From positions 309,098-373,097 of the forward strand of contig JAEERP010000004.1 of assembly GCA_016285885.1 (NCBI GenBank): a stretch of DNA of 64,000 nt, in the 5' to 3' direction. Position numbers and translations under genes: made by a program. A model generated the notes under the pieces. The model did no database searches. It saw only the letters and a program-made list of their open reading frames with translations, and had not been told where the DNA came from. The DNA comes from Paludibacteraceae bacterium (GTDB lineage Bacteria; Bacteroidota; Bacteroidia; Bacteroidales; Paludibacteraceae). This document shows, piece after piece, positions 37,861-48,661 of this stretch; position 1 is the first letter of the stretch, and every line of letters begins with the position of its first letter.

Positions 37861-40800
37861 CTGATCCTCATATCGTTGTGGTCTCTCATAACGATACGCT
37901 CTTGACGGAAAATGATACCGTCTATATCTGTAAAGGCCAATCTATTTTGTTGGCGGCGGATGATAGCAGCCAAACCTATACGTACCGTTGGCTGGGCTTG
38001 AACTCATCGTCGAGTTCAGTGGAGGTCTCTCCTGCTCATACAACGACCTACACATTGACTGCCAATAGCTTGGATAGTACAGTCCGTAAAATCTCTAAGG
38101 TAACGGTTGTCGTACGCGGAATCAGCACCATGGCGGTTTCGACCGAGTCCCGATCGCTGGTCATCTTGTTGGGTGAAGGTGGTTCAAATTATGTTTGGAC
38201 GAATGTCAATCTCTCCGATCCATCTATGAATGTCACCTATACGGGTAATCCGTTTGTTTATGATTATTCATCTACTTATGATTATACTGCCGTTACCATT
38301 GATGATGTTTGTAATGACACTTTCCGCTTCGAGGGCACCTATAGGGTGGATATTACGGACAGAAATGATTCGTTGAGCACGACATATAGTAACTCGTATG
38401 TTTGTTTGAACGGTTCTCAGGATTCTGTCATGTTCGATGCGAATGTGTCGGGGGCGACCGGATCGCTGAGCTTTGAGTGGTATAGGAATGATGTCAAGAT
38501 TTCGACGGCTCCGTCTATCAGGGTGAAGGAGACTTCTTCTGCCGAATATAAGGTTGTCGTTACTGATAATGGCACGAACAAGAAGACCGTCGCTACTAGA
38601 TATGTCTTCGCCCTCTCTGCTAAAATCAATAAGCAAAATGACCTGACCGCACAATTGGTGGCTACGGGTGGGGGTGATTACCATTGGTCTACTGGAGAAA
38701 ATACGCAGTCTATTGTTGTGCCTGCTAATGTGGCTGGAACTTATACGGTGAGCGTCACAAGGGATGACCACCAGTGCTCTGCCTCGGTGAATGTGCAGCC
38801 GGGTATTGTTACCGTGCCTGATTCGGTGGAGGTCATGATCTCTTCCAGCAGCACTGCCAGCAGTATCTGTGAAGGTGAGTCTATTGTCCTGAGAGCGAGT
38901 GGTACCAATGGATCTGGACGCTACTTGTATTCATGGAATATTGCGGATACGACTCAGAACCATGCGAACCAGATCGTTGTTTCTCCTAGGGAGTCTAGAA
39001 CGTATGTCGTTCATGTGCGGGATCTCTCTTCTGGCGCTACGGGTACGGATTCCTTCCGTGTCAATGTGTTGAGCGTCGATGTGGATAGCTTCAGCGTGGG
39101 TAATTCTATCCGCCTATTCGCGAGGGGTGGTGTCTCTTATTTGTGGTCGACAAATGATTCCACTTCGTATATAACGGTTCCGAGAACAACGAATATTGCT
39201 AGCTACTCAGTACTTGTTACGGACGAGTTTGGCAAGACGTGTAAGCAAAGCATAGATGTCCGTGAATCTTCTATCCCTAGCGGGGATATCCCTTACGTGA
39301 CGATTTCCGGACCTTCTTCCGTTTGTCAGGGAGATACCATAGAGCTCTCGGCATCGTTCTCTACCGGATGTGACTCTTGCATTTACCAATGGGTGAACCG
39401 CAGGGCTTATTCGATGGCGAATATCAGGATCGTTCCAAGACATACCGAGACTTATACGGTGAATGTTCTGGATCCTGCCACGAATCGTGAATACACGGCT
39501 TCTTTCCGTGTTGAGGTCATGAAGGCGAATGTCGTTTCGTATGTGAATAATGGTTCTGCTGTATTGACTGCTTCGGGTGGCTCCTCTTATTTGTGGAGCA
39601 ATGGCGCCCAAACATCTTCGATCGTTGTGCCGGCTACGGATAGTGTTTATTCCGTTGTTATTACCCAAGGTAATGTCAGCTGCGAGAAGACGGTCTCTAT
39701 CCCGGACCCATATAGAATGGATAGCTTGAATATCCGAATTGTGGGTAATACGGAGATTTGCCCGAACACGTCGACGAACTTGACGGTTAAGATTGGTGAC
39801 AACGATTCTTATTATGAGGACTTTGATGTGAGATGGGTTGGTTTCCCTAATGCGGGTCGTTCCATCGATGTCTCTCCATCTCAATCCCAAACATATAAGG
39901 CTTTGGTATACTATAGGCCAACAGGGAAAATCTATTCGACCTTGACGGCAAGCGTGGTTGTTCTGCAAAGCTGCCATGGTGGTGGCGGTGGTGGTGACTC
40001 TATCCCTGACATCTTCGTCCCTACTTGTGGTGATCATGATTTGAATGACGGATCTTACAGGTTGACCGATGGGGTCGCTCATGTCTTGTCAACTTCTTCG
40101 ACAAACGTCTTCTCTTCTGGTAATAGTTATCAGGCTGTTGTCACGGAGGCGGGGAAAACGTATGTGGTCGATTTGAATACGGGTGCGTCGGCTTATATCT
40201 ATTCGGATGTGGCTACCTCCCTCAACATGAATAAATTTAATGGTACTCTGATATTGGATGGTTCGGGTCCTTTCACCTTCGTGGAAAGATCTGGCGCAAA
40301 ATATCTCTCCATGAGTAAACAATCTAAATTGATTGTTAACAGAGGAACGAACGTGATCATCGCTTCAGGATCATCTAGTAGCCCTGTTCCGGCTAAGATG
40401 AACGAGGAAGCTCAGTTATACAACCGTGGTATCGTTACTGTCCAAGGAAAGTTCACGTTGAACAACCAGGCTCGTTTGGTGAATATGGGTTCCTTCCGAA
40501 TCGAGTACGGCCTTACCCTCAACGACGCCGCATGTAATGTGACGAACTATAATTTGATGGATATTGATCGCCTGGAGGGTATCATGAATTCCAGAACTGG
40601 TATGTTTGCCTTGGAGTCTGGATCTGTCACTAAGTTTAGAAGAATCAAAAACGTCACCGGTGAAACCCGTCCTTTCTGCGGAAATGGATGTGTCCATATC
40701 ACTGGTCAGTTGGAAGGCATAAACGTCAGCCACCTCGCTAGTGCGTCAATCAATGTGTGTCAGCAACTCGCTAATGATAATTTGTCAAGTAAGTGGGGGG

Positions 40801-43157
40801 CTGCGGTTACACCAAGCTGCTCGGGTTGTGGCTTTAGCCTGATTCCTATCAATAAGGTTATTTGCGATACTTCATTGGGTAATAGGGATACCGCCCGTCT
40901 CGAAGTTCGTGTCATAGGTGGAAGCGGTTCTTACACTTATACGTGGTTGGATCCAATTTCCCAACAGGACTCTACGAATGTGGGTGGACCATTGTATCCT
41001 ATCTCTACGATTGTCAATGTGCCGACCTCTTTGACTGAGGATTACTCAGTGACTCGTAGATTGGTTGTTCGAGACGCCGCCTCCTCTTTCTTCGATACGG
41101 TGAGCGTTTCCTATACGGTCCTTAAATGTGGGTCCGGAGATACTCCATCGTCTGATTCTATCCGCTTTGAGGTGCGTGGGGAAGATTACCTTTGCCTCGG
41201 TAGCAGGACAAGCTTGAACGTGCGTTTGACTAATACGCCTTCTGGTTTCATCTCTTACCGTTGGAGCACGGACGAGAAAACGGATCGAATCATTGTCTCT
41301 CCAACGGAGACGACCACCTATTGGGTCGATGTGACTTGCGTTCGTGGTGGTGATACCATGGTCGTTAGAAAGGACTTTAAGGTTGTTGTCCATGAATGTG
41401 GTGTGGAAGGCTGTGCTTCTGACCTTTGGGTAAATATCGATGAATATCCTGATTGTGGAGCCAATGGCGCTATGTCTGTCTCTTCAACCAGCGTGGCTGA
41501 CTCCTCTTATGTGCCGTTCAATGTGAAATGGTTCGATTCGGAATTCCAGCAGATCGGTTCTGACTATGCGCTGAGAAACGTTCCTGCGGGTATCTATTAT
41601 GTCCAACTCGATAGGGCGGAATGTTCGGTTCAAAGACAGATCAAGTTGTCTTCTGTGGATAACCGTGATATGTCCGGTCTGACGATGACTCTCTACGGTG
41701 AGCAGTCTGGTGATGACGATGATGATTCGCCTTGTGTGCTCGACAAGAAGACGGGCTCGTCTCGCACCTCTTCACTCTCTTCCGATTTGTCTACGATAGC
41801 GGCTGATTATGTGATCTGGTCTGGATTTATCGCTCCTTCTTGTGACGGTCTCTACTATTTCCAATCCAATGTGAGCGGAGGTAACCTGTTCGTTAACAAT
41901 GAGAAGATCCTTTCGGGTGATAAAACATTATCTGATCCAGTTGATTTGAGGGCTGGCGCATCTTATATGATTGCCTATGTGAAGGAAAGGTCTGGTAACG
42001 AGGGTGATGTCAACGTGATGTGGATCACGCCTTGCTCTTCCTCTGAGGCTGAGCCGATCCCATCTTGTGCGTTGACTCCTGATCCTTTGGTCGGTTTAGG
42101 CTATTTGTTGAAGGACAAGACCGATATCCCTTCTTTGAATAGTGCGTTGGATAATTGTAGTAGTGTTACTCCTTGTCCTACTCCGGTGGTGAACATGGAA
42201 CCTCTTCGCCAAATCTGTAAGAGTGGTTCTTCCATCACTTTGTCTGCATATACTCCGGGTGCCACCTATCAATGGCGAGACAAGAGAAGTCAGAGAACTA
42301 TAAGTGACCAAGCTTCCATCTCTGTAACTACTCCTGGTGCTTATACGGTGGATGTCACATCATGGTGTGGTTCGAAGATCCAGAAAGATGTGTTGGTTCA
42401 GTCTTTGAATGAGAGCGATATCACGGCGACCGCATCTACGACTACCGCATGTTCTGGCTCGGTCGTAAACTTAAAAGCTACGGGTGGAGATTCTTATCAG
42501 TGGACTCCTTCCTCGGGCTTGAGCAACGCTTCTTCCGCCAATCCGAGCGTTACGGTCGATCGCTCTGTAACCTATACGGTTAAAATCCATACGGCTGGTG
42601 GTTGTATGATCTCTAAATCTGTGCAAGTTGCGGTTATGGATCCATTTGATTTTGAGGTGACGCAGGAGTTTGACGAGTGTAATGGATCTGTTTTGCATAT
42701 GTCTGCGGATGGTGCGGATCAATATATCTGGACTCCTTCCGAGGGCTTGTCATGTAGTAGGTGCTCTGCTACCGACGTGAGAGTCGGTTCCGAGGATAAG
42801 GAATATACGGTGGAAGGCATGAAGGATGGATGCGTGCTGAAGAAGATTGTGAAGGTGCGTCCTTTGCTTAAACAACGTGATCTGGATTTCTCATATGAGG
42901 GAACCTCCCAATGTGGTGTGGTGTTTAATGCATCTGACCTGGGATCTAACGTCTCTTATCATTGGAGTTTGTCGTCCAAACCGGATTTCGGCGCTGATGG
43001 TAAAACGGTAACGTTGTACTTCCCTTCCAATGGTACTTATACCATTACTTTAACGGCTAAGAGAAAGGATTGCGACGAGAACTCGGCTATTTCGTTGACA
43101 AAGGAAGTCGTTGTCGAGGGATGTAATCCTTGTGATCCGTGTGTTGTGGAACATTAA
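37809..43157 (+). CDS. C-terminal continuation of the giant Ig-like protein, with PA14-like module
   Basis: Multiple Ig-like repeats (YHWSTGENTQSIVVPA, YLWSNGAQTSSIVVPA); PA14-like VIWSGFIAPSCDGLYYFQSNVSGGNLFVNNEKIL; Cys-rich end GCNPCDPCVVEH. Confidence 0.8.
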   Translation: MVASLVEVKLYGGVPSGTDPHIVVVSHNDTLLTENDTVYICKGQSILLAADDSSQTYTYRWLGLNSSSSSVEVSPAHTTTYTLTANSLDSTVRKISKVTVVVRGISTMAVSTESRSLVILLGEGGSNYVWTNVNLSDPSMNVTYTGNPFVYDYSSTYDYTAVTIDDVCNDTFRFEGTYRVDITDRNDSLSTTYSNSYVCLNGSQDSVMFDANVSGATGSLSFEWYRNDVKISTAPSIRVKETSSAEYKVVVTDNGTNKKTVATRYVFALSAKINKQNDLTAQLVATGGGDYHWSTGENTQSIVVPANVAGTYTVSVTRDDHQCSASVNVQPGIVTVPDSVEVMISSSSTASSICEGESIVLRASGTNGSGRYLYSWNIADTTQNHANQIVVSPRESRTYVVHVRDLSSGATGTDSFRVNVLSVDVDSFSVGNSIRLFARGGVSYLWSTNDSTSYITVPRTTNIASYSVLVTDEFGKTCKQSIDVRESSIPSGDIPYVTISGPSSVCQGDTIELSASFSTGCDSCIYQWVNRRAYSMANIRIVPRHTETYTVNVLDPATNREYTASFRVEVMKANVVSYVNNGSAVLTASGGSSYLWSNGAQTSSIVVPATDSVYSVVITQGNVSCEKTVSIPDPYRMDSLNIRIVGNTEICPNTSTNLTVKIGDNDSYYEDFDVRWVGFPNAGRSIDVSPSQSQTYKALVYYRPTGKIYSTLTASVVVLQSCHGGGGGGDSIPDIFVPTCGDHDLNDGSYRLTDGVAHVLSTSSTNVFSSGNSYQAVVTEAGKTYVVDLNTGASAYIYSDVATSLNMNKFNGTLILDGSGPFTFVERSGAKYLSMSKQSKLIVNRGTNVIIASGSSSSPVPAKMNEEAQLYNRGIVTVQGKFTLNNQARLVNMGSFRIEYGLTLNDAACNVTNYNLMDIDRLEGIMNSRTGMFALESGSVTKFRRIKNVTGETRPFCGNGCVHITGQLEGINVSHLASASINVCQQLANDNLSSKWGAAVTPSCSGCGFSLIPINKVICDTSLGNRDTARLEVRVIGGSGSYTYTWLDPISQQDSTNVGGPLYPISTIVNVPTSLTEDYSVTRRLVVRDAASSFFDTVSVSYTVLKCGSGDTPSSDSIRFEVRGEDYLCLGSRTSLNVRLTNTPSGFISYRWSTDEKTDRIIVSPTETTTYWVDVTCVRGGDTMVVRKDFKVVVHECGVEGCASDLWVNIDEYPDCGANGAMSVSSTSVADSSYVPFNVKWFDSEFQQIGSDYALRNVPAGIYYVQLDRAECSVQRQIKLSSVDNRDMSGLTMTLYGEQSGDDDDDSPCVLDKKTGSSRTSSLSSDLSTIAADYVIWSGFIAPSCDGLYYFQSNVSGGNLFVNNEKILSGDKTLSDPVDLRAGASYMIAYVKERSGNEGDVNVMWITPCSSSEAEPIPSCALTPDPLVGLGYLLKDKTDIPSLNSALDNCSSVTPCPTPVVNMEPLRQICKSGSSITLSAYTPGATYQWRDKRSQRTISDQASISVTTPGAYTVDVTSWCGSKIQKDVLVQSLNESDITATASTTTACSGSVVNLKATGGDSYQWTPSSGLSNASSANPSVTVDRSVTYTVKIHTAGGCMISKSVQVAVMDPFDFEVTQEFDECNGSVLHMSADGADQYIWTPSEGLSCSRCSATDVRVGSEDKEYTVEGMKDGCVLKKIVKVRPLLKQRDLDFSYEGTSQCGVVFNASDLGSNVSYHWSLSSKPDFGADGKTVTLYFPSNGTYTITLTAKRKDCDENSAISLTKEVVVEGCNPCDPCVVEH

Positions 43158-43182
43158 TTGGTGATGAATAATCGATAAAATT

Positions 43183-46100
43183 ATGATAGACAAAATCAGA
43201 AAAAGTTATTGGACAAAAGTTGTCTCGTCGTTGTTGCTGTTTCAATTGGTCTTTTCCCCATTCCAGGCATGGGCATTGACTGGTGGCCCGACGCAGCCTG
43301 AATTCACAACTTTCACCCCGTCGGGAGTTGACAATATGGTGGATTTGTTTACGGGTGATTTTAACTATAACATCCCGCTTTTGGATGTGGATGGTTACCC
43401 GATCAATATCAGTTATTCATCCGGCATCGGTGTGGAAGACCAAGCAAGTATGGTTGGCTTAGGCTGGACGTTGAATGCGGGTGGTATTATCAATCGTACC
43501 GTGCGCGGTATCCCTGATGATTTTAATGGGGCTGATAGTATTGAGACCACAACCAATATTAACCCTAATTGGACGGCAGGTGTCGGTATAGGGTTTAAAC
43601 CTGAGATGGCGGGATTGAAACTGTCACTTTCATTGAACAGTACAATCTCATATAATAACTATAACGGTATTGGCTTGGAGAACGGTGTCGGTTTGACGTT
43701 CAGTGCCAATAAGACAAATGATAGTAAAACTGCAGCTTTGGGCGCGAGCGTGGGTCTGCAGTTGTCTCAGAGCACGGAGAGCGGTTTGTCCCTGACGCCA
43801 CGCGTTACGCTATCTGGTCAGGTCGACAAGATTGCTAACGATCAGTCAACCACTTTTAAGGGTGGACTCACTGCGGGTGCCTCCATCAACTCCCGTAGCG
43901 GTCTTAGAGCTGTCTCTATAAGTTCTTCTTCTTCTGTCTCACAAGGCAAGCTCTTCTCTTTTGACGGTGGCCGTTCAACCTCTATTCCAATCGGGCCCCA
44001 CACCTATGTGCCTCAGTTGAAAAATGATATGACTTCTTATTCTGTGAAGGTGGAAGTCGGAACAGGCGCAGAGGTCTATTTGTTCTCTGGCCAGGCGTCG
44101 TTAAATGGTTTTTATACTAGACAATATCTCAAACACAATACGAAGGGCGCTCCTGCCTTTGGTTATCTCTATTCCGATTTGGGTAAGGAGAATCCTTATG
44201 CCATGCACGATTTCAACAGGGAGAAGGATCAACCCTATTCGGAGAATATCCCTGCTATCGCATTGGCTCAAATGACTTACGATATCTATACGGCTTCGGG
44301 TCAGGGCGTTTCTGGAATGTTCAGACCTTTCCGTGATGTCAGCTTGGTCTATGACCCAAAGGTTGAAAGCCATTCGGGTTCTGGCTCTTTTGGTTTGGAT
44401 ATAGGCGGTGGAAACATCACTAAGTTTGGTGTCAATGGTGCCGGTAAGGTTGACTATTCATATTCGGGTATGTGGACTGACGACAAAGCAAAAGCATTTG
44501 AACCTAACGTCTCTCTACATGAATCAAAACAAAATTCGTTATATGAAAAGGTTTATTTTAAGAATGCGGGAGACTTCGCTGTGTATGATAACGCCTATTA
44601 TGACGAGATGTATGGCGTTGACCCTGTTTGCTTTGAACTTGTTGATGGGAAGGAAAACGCTAAACCAGGAAATAATTATTGGACCTCAGGAAAAAATAGT
44701 AAAGTAAAAGTGAAAACTATCAAGCGTGAGGATCGCGCTAAGCGAAATACTACGATGACTTATTTGACTGCAGAGGAGGCTTCCGTTTCTGGCTTGAATA
44801 AGAGAATGCCATTTTATGTTATGACTACTAATGGCTCGTATGACTATAAAACCTCACAGAGTAGGTATGGTTGCGAAGGTCGTAAGAAACATCACATTTC
44901 AGAGATCACGGTGACTCGCCCTGATGGTACGCGCTATGTGTATGGCGACCAAATCTATAATTTCGTTCAAAAAGAGGTGACGTTTAATGTGAAAGTGGGT
45001 AATAATGGTAGTACTGTTAGTGCTAATGGGGCTTTAGTTAGTTACACTGATGATGATGCTTCAACTAATAACAAGAAAGGTAAAGATCATTATTATAATT
45101 GTAATAAAATGCCTCCTTATGCCAGTGGCTATCAATTGACCGCCACACTCTCTCCTGATTATGTGGATGTTACAGGTGATGGCCCTACCCCTGACGATTT
45201 GGGCTCGTACGTAAAGGTCAATTATGCTAGGTTGTATGGTATGGGTGACCCATATAGGTGGAGAAATCCGTACGATAATACTAAAGCTAACTATCAGAAC
45301 GCATATAAAAGTTCTACAGATGATGATAAGGCGACTTACCTCTATGGTGAAAAGGAGATTAAATACATCCACTCGATTGAGTCTAAAAATCATGTGGCGA
45401 TGTTCTTCTATTCGCCAAGGAAAGATGCGTATGAGGCTAAGGGAGAGAAGAAGAACAGTGGGAAAACCCAGAGACCTTTGATGAAGTTGGATTCGATCTC
45501 TTTGTATGTAAACAATGATGAATTCAAATCTGCGTTAGTAAACAATACTATTGGTACTTTGGTCCCTATCCAAACAGTTCTGTTCGGCTATGATTATTCT
45601 TTGTGCAAGGGTAATCCGGCATATATATCGACTGGTGATACAGAAACAGGTAAACTGACTTTAAAGACTATCAAGTTTAAATATGCCGGTTCTGAAAAGG
45701 CTAAAAAAAGTTATTACGCGTTTACTTACAATGAGAACTCAAATCCTAATTACAAGGATCATGCGATGGATCGTTGGGGATCGTATACGGATAATGTGGA
45801 CATCGATAATCCGTATCTACCACAGGATGCGAATGGTATATTGAAATTGGATGAGAATGTCGCAGCTTGGACCCTTTCTGAAATTGAGCTGCCGACTGGT
45901 GGCAAGATTAACGTGGAGTATGAGTCTGACGACTATGCCTTCGTCCAGAATAAACGCGCCACTCAGATGGTTAAGATAGAAGGTTTTGTGGAGAATCCAA
46001 GTGATTCTCAGGGAGGATCGAAAATGAAGGGAAAAAAATATGTTCTTGTTAAGACGGATGTTGCTGATAAGGATGAATTTTGTCGCAGATATTTGGATGT

Positions 46101-48612
46101 TAGCAGTGCTAATATATTACAAACGCAACCTGCTAGGATTTTCTTCAAATTCTTTACCTGTCTGACGAAAGATAGTAATAAAGAGTATGTTTCTGGATAT
46201 GCCGATGTCAATGGCGTTGAGATTCGAAATGGCAATGCCCTACTTTCTTTTGTGTCGGCGGAGATTGATAACGTTAGTGGAGGCGTTCTTCCGATGCAAA
46301 AGGCGGCTATACAATTCCTTCGCCTCAATAAGCTCGATTATTATTTGCAAGGTGACAACTTCGATGATAGTAACGAGGTTGTGGCACTATTGCGCAAGTT
46401 GGTCGGCAATGCGAAGGAGTTGGCCACTGCCCTTTCTGGAGGTCTTGAAAGTGGCATTTATAATGATGGTTATTGTAATGAAGTTGATAAAAATAAATCG
46501 TATTTAAGATTGTGCAACCCTAATTATTGCCAAAAAGGTGGTGGTCTGCGTGTGAAAAAGATTGCCATCAGTGACCAGTGGGGTGATATGAAAAACGGTT
46601 TGTTGGGCGCCTCTCACGACGATGAGACCTTTGAATACGGACAGACCTATTCCTATACGAAGATTGCCGATGGCACTGATCCTAACATCGAAAAAGGTAC
46701 AGAAATCAGTAGTGGTGTGGCTGCGTATGAGCCGATGAATGGTATCGAGGAATGTGCACTGCGAGATGCGGACATATACAATGAGAAGGTCCGTTTCGCT
46801 CCAGATAATCAATATATGCTTGAGAAACCATATGGTGAGTCTTATATGCCTGCGCCTACGGTCGGATATAGCCAGGTGACGGTTACTCCGTTGAAGTACG
46901 AGGGTGTGTCTCGGACCGCGACGGGTCGTGTTGTCAATGAGTTTTACACCGCAAAGGATTTCCCTCCTCGCATTTCGGCGATCACAAAGCAAGTCGTTCC
47001 ATATGAATCTCCTACTGTGTTGGGCCTTCTGACTCAGAGCTATGACAGAAGGGTGGCTATTAGTCAGAGTTTTGCGGTTGAGCTAAACGATATGCATGGC
47101 AAACAAAAGGCGCAGAAGGTTTATCCGGAGAGCAGCGATGTGCCGATCTCATCCGTGGAGTATTTCTATAAAGTGGATAATTCCAATTCGCTGTTGAATG
47201 AAATCACTTCTATCAAGAAGGATGGTTCGGTGGTGAAAAAAGCGAAGGCCGGTATGGAGATCGATATGGTCTTCGATGAGAGGGAGAGTGTCTCTTCTTC
47301 CCATGAGTTGTCTGTCCCGGTCGATGTGGATATGTGTATGGCGTTTATATTCCCATTGATTGTGCCTTCGGCTTGGCCGTCTGTCTCTTCTGAATATACT
47401 CGCTATCGTTCAATCGCTTGCACGAAGGTCATCTCTCGTTACGGTATATTGGACAAGGTGGTTTCGAAGGATTTGGGATCACGTGTGGAGACGAGCAACA
47501 TGGCATGGGATGACGAGACGGGTGAAGTGTTGCTTACCCGTACGGTGAATGAATTCAATGATTCCATCTATTCATTCCATATCCCTTCCCACTGGGTGGA
47601 GTCTGGTATGGCTCCTGCTTATAAGAATGTGGCATATGAGGCTTCGGAAGTTGATTTCAACAATTGTGAGAATGTTAACTTTTTCCATGTGGGGGATGAG
47701 TTGATCTTGGGTAAACGTTCTCCTCTTGGCTTTATCTTTTCCTTAGGACAATTCTCTTGGTATGGATCGGGTTATCATGATCCGGCTCCGAATAAATTCC
47801 CGAGAAAGGTATGGGTTAAGTCTGTTGATGTCGCTAATAAAAAATTGGAGGTGGTTGATGAATATGGAAACACATCTTTCTCTGGTATATATGATTTGAA
47901 GGTGCTTCGTTCCGGTCACCGCAACCAGCAAAGTATTCCTGTCGAGTCTCTGACGCTTATGACGAACCCGATTAAGAACGGAAAACTCGAGTTCAAGGAT
48001 GTCTTGTCCGCTGAGGCGGTAGAATATGACTCCGATTGGACTGAGGCGTTGTGTGAACAGAAGATGGGTGAGGAGGGTGCATCCGCTACGAATCCATTCT
48101 TGACAGGTGAGTTGGGTAATTATAGGGTGAAACGTTCGTGGGTTTACCAAACACCTCGTACACAATCCGATCTGAATAGGAATACGAATATTCGTCGTGA
48201 TGGAACCTTCGAGAATTTCTCCTCGTTCTATCAAAACAATGACAATAGTATTCTGAAGGATTGGGGAAAGGTTGATCAGGGTTGGATTTTCTCTACTGAG
48301 GTCACTAAGTATAGCCCTTATGGCTTTGAATTGGAGAACCGTGATGCCTTGGATAGATATTCCTCTGCGGCGTATGGCTACAACTTCACATTGCCGGTTG
48401 CGGTCACTTCCAATTCCCGCTATACGCAGATGGGTGTGGACAACTTTGAGGATGTCGAGTTGAATGGTTCGGAATACGTGCCTCATTTCTCTTTCGGGGA
48501 CGAGGAGCAGAATGTGTCCGAAAGTTATTCCCACACGGGTAAGTATAGTATTAATGTGAAAGCTAACTCCCAGTTGTCCAAAGAGTTCCTCTTGGTGCCA
48601 TGCGCTAAGTAG
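43183..48612 (+). CDS. Large secreted RHS-scaffold-like protein (Bacteroidetes type)
   Basis: Signal peptide; PTQPEFTTFTPSGVDNMVDLFTGDFNYNIPLLDVDGYPINISYSSGIGVEDQASMVGLGWTLNAGGIINRTVRGIPDDF. Confidence 0.75.
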   Translation: MIDKIRKSYWTKVVSSLLLFQLVFSPFQAWALTGGPTQPEFTTFTPSGVDNMVDLFTGDFNYNIPLLDVDGYPINISYSSGIGVEDQASMVGLGWTLNAGGIINRTVRGIPDDFNGADSIETTTNINPNWTAGVGIGFKPEMAGLKLSLSLNSTISYNNYNGIGLENGVGLTFSANKTNDSKTAALGASVGLQLSQSTESGLSLTPRVTLSGQVDKIANDQSTTFKGGLTAGASINSRSGLRAVSISSSSSVSQGKLFSFDGGRSTSIPIGPHTYVPQLKNDMTSYSVKVEVGTGAEVYLFSGQASLNGFYTRQYLKHNTKGAPAFGYLYSDLGKENPYAMHDFNREKDQPYSENIPAIALAQMTYDIYTASGQGVSGMFRPFRDVSLVYDPKVESHSGSGSFGLDIGGGNITKFGVNGAGKVDYSYSGMWTDDKAKAFEPNVSLHESKQNSLYEKVYFKNAGDFAVYDNAYYDEMYGVDPVCFELVDGKENAKPGNNYWTSGKNSKVKVKTIKREDRAKRNTTMTYLTAEEASVSGLNKRMPFYVMTTNGSYDYKTSQSRYGCEGRKKHHISEITVTRPDGTRYVYGDQIYNFVQKEVTFNVKVGNNGSTVSANGALVSYTDDDASTNNKKGKDHYYNCNKMPPYASGYQLTATLSPDYVDVTGDGPTPDDLGSYVKVNYARLYGMGDPYRWRNPYDNTKANYQNAYKSSTDDDKATYLYGEKEIKYIHSIESKNHVAMFFYSPRKDAYEAKGEKKNSGKTQRPLMKLDSISLYVNNDEFKSALVNNTIGTLVPIQTVLFGYDYSLCKGNPAYISTGDTETGKLTLKTIKFKYAGSEKAKKSYYAFTYNENSNPNYKDHAMDRWGSYTDNVDIDNPYLPQDANGILKLDENVAAWTLSEIELPTGGKINVEYESDDYAFVQNKRATQMVKIEGFVENPSDSQGGSKMKGKKYVLVKTDVADKDEFCRRYLDVSSANILQTQPARIFFKFFTCLTKDSNKEYVSGYADVNGVEIRNGNALLSFVSAEIDNVSGGVLPMQKAAIQFLRLNKLDYYLQGDNFDDSNEVVALLRKLVGNAKELATALSGGLESGIYNDGYCNEVDKNKSYLRLCNPNYCQKGGGLRVKKIAISDQWGDMKNGLLGASHDDETFEYGQTYSYTKIADGTDPNIEKGTEISSGVAAYEPMNGIEECALRDADIYNEKVRFAPDNQYMLEKPYGESYMPAPTVGYSQVTVTPLKYEGVSRTATGRVVNEFYTAKDFPPRISAITKQVVPYESPTVLGLLTQSYDRRVAISQSFAVELNDMHGKQKAQKVYPESSDVPISSVEYFYKVDNSNSLLNEITSIKKDGSVVKKAKAGMEIDMVFDERESVSSSHELSVPVDVDMCMAFIFPLIVPSAWPSVSSEYTRYRSIACTKVISRYGILDKVVSKDLGSRVETSNMAWDDETGEVLLTRTVNEFNDSIYSFHIPSHWVESGMAPAYKNVAYEASEVDFNNCENVNFFHVGDELILGKRSPLGFIFSLGQFSWYGSGYHDPAPNKFPRKVWVKSVDVANKKLEVVDEYGNTSFSGIYDLKVLRSGHRNQQSIPVESLTLMTNPIKNGKLEFKDVLSAEAVEYDSDWTEALCEQKMGEEGASATNPFLTGELGNYRVKRSWVYQTPRTQSDLNRNTNIRRDGTFENFSSFYQNNDNSILKDWGKVDQGWIFSTEVTKYSPYGFELENRDALDRYSSAAYGYNFTLPVAVTSNSRYTQMGVDNFEDVELNGSEYVPHFSFGDEEQNVSESYSHTGKYSINVKANSQLSKEFLLVPCAK

Positions 48613-48661
48613 AAATGCTTGCTTGGGATAATCAATATGTTAAATCGTAAAAAATAAGAAT

